Assembly: GCA_003640385.1 (NCBI GenBank)
Contig: RCAB01000016.1
Span: 328,224-392,223 of the forward strand
DNA from: Setaria digitata
Taxonomy: Eukaryota > Nematoda > Chromadorea > Rhabditida > Setariidae
Length of the DNA: 64,000 bases
Direction: 5' to 3'
The notes under the pieces are model-generated. The model was not told the origin of the DNA. It made no database searches and saw nothing but the letters and a program-made list of their open reading frames with translations. The translations under genes and the position numbers were made by a program. This document shows positions 62,703 to 64,000 of the stretch, one piece after another; position 1 is the stretch's first letter; every line of letters starts with the position of its first letter.

Positions 62703-62776
62703 AATGGGATCACTCTTCGTTCTGGATAATCATCCATCAAAAATCTCGTGTGCGTCATAGTTTTCGTTTAAATTAG
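62703..62776 (+). CDS. Candidate short terminal exon
   Basis: An excellent acceptor (TTTTTTTTTTCTCACTTTGCAG) precedes a frame of two bases plus 23 codons to TAG: WDHSSFWIIIHQK then SRVRHSFRLN. The same acceptor also precedes a 19-residue ATG-led frame (MGSLFVLDNH...), which would fit a spliced-leader start, so the frame is unsettled. No neighbouring exon was found. Confidence 0.25.
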
Positions 62777-64000
62777 TAATTTTACCAAAATCCGAATAAT
62801 CCATTAGTTGTAAACAAAGAAAAAAATTTATAATTAGCGGACGGATAACGGACTGAAATTTTAATCTTCATCGATCGTTATCGCGAAATTATTTTAAATT
62901 TTATTTTTTATTAATTGGAAAATAATTACGACAAAATTCGTAAAATTTATCAATTAATTTATTTTTGTGAAAGAAATAGAAAAATTAAATTAACTCTAAA
63001 AATTTAGCATGCAAAACATGTAGATGCGTTCAAAATATTTTGGAAGTGTAAATAATCCATTAAAATGATGAAGTTTAAGATGAATTCTGATTGTATGGTG
63101 TGACCGGCGACCGGTGAGCGACTAAATTCCGAATGATTGTGGAAAACAGTGTTAGTTATATTCCTTAATTCCACATTACCAAAATATAATAGAATATATT
63201 CTTGATATTGTAATAAATATGAAACTAATCATTAAAATGACATTTTTTTCCTGCACATCGACTGGAAAGTATAATAAAATTTAATGAATTTTTGAGCATA
63301 TTATTATCATTCATGACAGGCTTCTGATAATTTTATATTTCCGAATCGTTTATCATATCATATCACATCAAAATGCACCAATATTATATTTTTATTTTAA
63401 GTCAGAAAAGTTCCTTTATTTCATTTGATACTGTAAAATTTTAATCGAACGCATGAAACATATGCATATAAAATAAGACTCATATGCAGCGCAAATTAAA
63501 CAGTTTTAATAATTTATAGTTTTGATATGTTTTTTTTTTCTTTTATTTTTAAATTATTTCACTATACAGCTGAAATAATGCATGATAATTCATTCAACTT
63601 ACTCATTTTAAATAATGATGGTTTCTGTAATTGATCATTTTTCCTTTTTTTTCTTTAGATTTTTTTTTTTTTTTTTTTAGTTTTTGACATTCATCAATTA
63701 TATGATGTTGTTTCAAATTTTTAGATAACATTGTTTGATTTAGAGATGAAAAACTTGAAATTTATGAAGAAATTAGCACGCTCTCATTTTTGATCTTTGT
63801 TTATTTTGAAGAACAAAATACAAAAAAAAATTTACTACATTTAACTTTTAAAGTTAGGAACAGTAATTTACCATCATCACGAAGAAAAAAAGCACATTAT
63901 TTACAGAATTCCTACAAATAAACAAAAAAATCTAGATATGATTAATTGCTGCAAAATATAAATCAAATAAACTTAATCTTTTATAATTTTATTATACAAT
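62777..64000. other. Non-coding AT-rich right end
   Basis: No exon seen. A small GC-rich patch (GACCGGCGACCGGTGAGCG, about 63102-63120) contains overlapping CGACCGG/CCGGTGAG repeats and stands out from its surroundings. Confidence 0.4.

Overview
The window looks like AT-rich nuclear DNA of a nematode, probably a filarial or other spirurid worm. This is inferred from many short exons, short AT-rich introns with TTTCAG or TTTTAG acceptors, abundant poly-A/T and (AT)n runs, and nematode-like protein sequence. No search was run, so the species is open.

Left edge (1-4.3 kb): a minus-strand coding exon (113 to 1) runs off the window. A possible upstream signal-peptide exon lies at 1422-1306. The rest is non-coding and holds a degenerate 31-bp tandem repeat (457-613). 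At 4.1-4.3 kb are an 18-bp-arm hairpin and a clear RFX/DAF-19 X-box (4323-4336).

5.25-38.75 kb (+): one very large gene, the cytoplasmic dynein-2 (retrograde intraflagellar transport) heavy chain, ortholog of C. elegans che-3 and human DYNC2H1. I traced 88 exons by translation, splice-phase checks and alignment from memory to the human protein. They give about 4,215 residues covering tail, linker, AAA1-AAA4, stalk with microtubule-binding domain, AAA5, AAA6 and the C-terminal region. Reading frame is kept throughout, but a few junctions need non-canonical splice sites (TT-AG after exon 43, probable GC-AG after exon 16, ambiguous end of exon 19).

40.1-44.2 kb (-): a five-exon gene of 250 residues, tail-to-tail with che-3. 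It has two Tondu (TDU) motifs, a PPxY motif and a PLDLS motif, the architecture of a VGLL4/Tgi-type TEAD cofactor. This is the most interesting coding find: a likely nematode member of the Hippo-pathway repressor family, assembled from exons that are mostly too short to stand out as ORFs.

44.3-64 kb: mainly non-coding. It contains a 560-bp GGAY tetranucleotide array, a C-rich/G4-capable and CT-rich island, a 299-A run beside an N-joined exact duplication (probable assembly artefact), a 32-bp minisatellite, long (AT)n tracts and a diverged 228-bp tandem duplication. A few isolated exon-like blocks (53.77 kb, 55.5 kb, 62.7 kb) cannot be assigned to a gene.
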